Positions 62,417 through 64,000 of a DNA stretch of 64,000 nt are shown here, one piece after another. Source of the DNA: Acidimicrobiaceae bacterium (lineage in GTDB: Bacteria; Actinomycetota; Acidimicrobiia; Acidimicrobiales; RAAP-2); contig PLSY01000392.1 of NCBI GenBank assembly GCA_003164275.1, positions 32,754 through 96,753 of the forward strand, written 5' to 3'. The notes beneath the pieces are model-generated. The model was not told the origin of the DNA and searched no databases. It saw nothing but the letters and a program-made list of their open reading frames with translations. Both the position numbers and the translations under genes were made by a program. How positions within the stretch are numbered: position 1 is the first letter of the stretch; each line of letters begins with the position of its first letter.

Positions 62417-63583
62417 GTGGCCCATCCCTTCTCGGACGTGGCCATCGCCGGCGTCTTCAACACTGCACAGGCTCGCAGCCTCCCCGGCCACGACTCGCTG
62501 TCCATCGCCATCGAAGGGGCCCTCGGCGCCCTTGATGACGCCGGGCTCACCGCGGCGGACGTCGACGGGGTCATCGGCGAGCGCTCGGGCGAGCTGACCT
62601 ACGAGCTCCGCCTCGGCCCGTGCCGTCGGTCCTTGAACGGCCTCGGGATCCCGGCCGTCCTCGAGGCCGCCGCCCTCATCGCCACCGGCCAGTGCCAGGT
62701 CGTCCTCGTCGTCGGCGGCAGTGCCGGGGTCTACACGGACCGGGCCTCGACGGCCCCGTGGACGAGGCCCACCAACGAGTTCGTCGTCGGCTACGGCATG
62801 TTCACTGCCGTCGAGTTCGCCTTGATGGCCAAGCGCCACATGCTCACCTTCGGCACTACCCCTGAGCAGATGGCTGTGGTGGCCGCGACCATCCGCAACA
62901 ACGGCCACATCAACCCGGGGGCGGTCTACTTCGACCGGGGGCCGTTCACCCCCGACGACATCCTGGCTTCTCGGCCCATCGCCGAGCCGTTCCACCTCCT
63001 CGATTGCTCGACGACGTCTGAGGGCGGCTGCGGCCTGGTCCTCACGAGCGCCGAGCGGGCCGCCGACCTGGCCTCGAGGCCGGCGTTCATCCTCGGCGGC
63101 GGAAGCGATGCCTTCGGTCCGTCCTACCAGCACGGCCCGATCTGGGACTTCACGGGGCACAGGGGCGATGAGCTGCCGGCCGGCTACGTGGGCCGGAGGG
63201 CGGCGGCTTCTGCCTTCTCCACCGCCGGCCTGGCCCCGGCCGACGTCGATGCCCTCGAGCTCTACGACCCGTTCAGCTTCGAGATCATCCGACAGCTCGA
63301 GGCCTTCGGCTTCTGCGCCGAGGGCGAAGGGGGGGCCTTCGTGGAGGCCGGCTCGATCGGCCCGGACGGCGCCTTCCCGGTCACCACCGACGGCGGTACG
63401 ATGTCTTTTGCCCACCCCGGCAACTCGACCCAGATGCTGCAGCGGGTCATCCGGGGCGTCGAGCAGGTGCGGGGCACGTGTGCGTCGGCCCAGGTGCAGG
63501 GGGCCAAGGTGGCCCTGTGCTCCAACGGGGGATCAGGTGCGCTGTTCAATGACGTCATGCTGGTCGGGTCGGAGCGCCCATGA
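62417..63583 (+). CDS. Thiolase-like lipid-transfer protein
   Basis: A 388-residue thiolase-superfamily protein. It lacks the nucleophilic cysteine (LNGLGIPAVLEAAALIATG near 73-91). It keeps Y283 in YDPFSFE, but where the protein at 4059 has a second tyrosine it has H333 in FAHPGNS, closer to the HPxG motif of ordinary thiolases. It could be an aldolase variant, a Claisen-type enzyme or a non-catalytic partner. The GTG start follows the esterase stop by 2 bases, and its end overlaps the DUF35 start as ATGA. Confidence 0.83.
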   Translation: MAHPFSDVAIAGVFNTAQARSLPGHDSLSIAIEGALGALDDAGLTAADVDGVIGERSGELTYELRLGPCRRSLNGLGIPAVLEAAALIATGQCQVVLVVGGSAGVYTDRASTAPWTRPTNEFVVGYGMFTAVEFALMAKRHMLTFGTTPEQMAVVAATIRNNGHINPGAVYFDRGPFTPDDILASRPIAEPFHLLDCSTTSEGGCGLVLTSAERAADLASRPAFILGGGSDAFGPSYQHGPIWDFTGHRGDELPAGYVGRRAAASAFSTAGLAPADVDALELYDPFSFEIIRQLEAFGFCAEGEGGAFVEAGSIGPDGAFPVTTDGGTMSFAHPGNSTQMLQRVIRGVEQVRGTCASAQVQGAKVALCSNGGSGALFNDVMLVGSERP

Positions 63584-63999
63584 CCACCCTCCAGCCACAG
63601 TCGCCCGGGACTCCGGCCCCGACCCCGTCCCTGTTCTCCGCCCCCTACTGGGAGGGGTGCGCGGTCGGCGAGCTTCGCTTCGTCCGGTGCCGGAACTGCC
63701 ATCAGGCCATCGCCGACGCCCCCCGGGTGTGCTGGCGCTGCCACAGCTGGGATCTAGCCTGGGAGACCAGTGCCGGTCGGGGCACGCTCTACAGCTGGAC
63801 CATCGTGTGGCGCCCCCAGACACCGGAGTTCCGCGTCCCCTACGCCGTCGCCCTCATCGATCTCGAAGAGGGCGTGGCTGTGGTCAGCTCCATCGTGGGG
63901 TGCGAGCCCGAAGATCTCATCGAGGGCATGGCCTTGGCCGTCGAGTTCCATCCGAGCAGCGAAGACATGGCCCTCCCCTACTTCCGGCCGGTCGGCTAG
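63580..63999 (+). CDS. DUF35 OB-fold protein with zinc ribbon
   Basis: A 139-residue partner protein for the thiolase-like enzyme. The zinc ribbon has CRNC and CWRC near residues 33-50, and the OB-fold follows from SAGRGTLYSWTIVWRPQTPEF. Compared with the 3.7-kb pair, gene order is reversed (thiolase-like first). The stop is one base from the end of the window, so the gene is complete and further operon genes may follow. Confidence 0.87.
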   Translation: MTTLQPQSPGTPAPTPSLFSAPYWEGCAVGELRFVRCRNCHQAIADAPRVCWRCHSWDLAWETSAGRGTLYSWTIVWRPQTPEFRVPYAVALIDLEEGVAVVSSIVGCEPEDLIEGMALAVEFHPSSEDMALPYFRPVG

Positions 64000-64000
64000 C

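Noticed and set aside
1..64000. Mobile elements, CRISPR arrays, tRNA or rRNA genes
   Set aside because: I looked for transposase motifs, regularly spaced repeats and RNA-like stretches. The few repeats seen are short regulatory elements or terminators.

Overview
This window is high-GC DNA packed with catabolic genes, almost certainly from an actinobacterium. The supporting signs are four luciferase-like oxidoreductases of mostly F420-type families, an F420-type PPOX flavoprotein, a mycofactocin-type short-chain dehydrogenase, an NDMA-dependent-type alcohol dehydrogenase, two thiolase-like/DUF35 pairs, TetR, IclR, GntR and PadR regulators, and frequent GTG/TTG starts with 1-4 base gene overlaps. 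The two substrate-binding proteins have Sec signals without a lipobox cysteine. That, with the enzyme mix, makes me think of an uncultured Acidimicrobiia-like lineage, but this placement is inference. I see no RNA gene, insertion sequence, phage gene or CRISPR array.

Layout. 0.3-9.0 kb: a tandem CaiB-type CoA-transferase fusion, a VOC protein, a DUF35/thiolase-like pair, an acyl-CoA synthetase, a second CoA-transferase and a hotdog thioesterase. 9.0-12.4 kb: a reverse-strand NTF2-like/SDR/LLM operon divergent from an IclR regulator. 12.6-17.0 kb: an HSL-type esterase, a reverse operon of KstR-like TetR, crotonase and PPOX protein, and a nitronate monooxygenase. 17.0-22.0 kb: a Baeyer-Villiger monooxygenase/aldehyde dehydrogenase/SDR operon divergent from a TetR regulator. 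22.1-24.2 kb: nitroreductase, cupin and NTF2-like proteins. 24.4-34.5 kb: nine reverse-strand genes that read as one operon (acyl-CoA dehydrogenase, CoA ligase, SDR, quinone-reductase-like enzyme, SDR, APH-type phosphotransferase, GntR regulator, acyl-CoA carboxylase beta subunit, CoA synthetase). 34.6-42.6 kb: esterase, alcohol dehydrogenase, SDR, a GGDEF-EAL protein, acyl-CoA dehydrogenase, LLM enzyme and crotonase. 42.9-48.3 kb: two near-duplicate substrate-binding proteins with matching promoters, an alpha/beta hydrolase between them and a D-aminoacylase-like amidohydrolase. 48.5-55.3 kb: an epimerase, an MFS exporter with its TetR regulator, an SDR and two paralogous amidohydrolases. 55.5-64.0 kb: a synthetase/esterase/LLM operon, a PadR regulator, and a divergent five-gene operon of LLM monooxygenase, SDR, esterase, thiolase-like protein and DUF35 protein.

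How the genes work together. The whole window reads as a catabolic region for hydrophobic, probably cyclic or branched compounds such as terpenoids, sterol side chains or alicyclic ketones. Oxygenases and dehydrogenases make ketones, esters or lactones, esterases open them, synthetases or CoA-transferases add CoA, and dehydrogenases, crotonases, the carboxylase subunit and the thiolase-like/DUF35 pairs shorten the chain. No substrate can be read directly from the sequence. The observations most worth checking are the thiolase-like/DUF35 pairs with altered active sites, the duplicated substrate-binding-protein promoters with conserved hairpins, several clean palindromic operators, a possible ATA start codon, and a GGDEF-EAL protein that seems to have lost its sensor domain.
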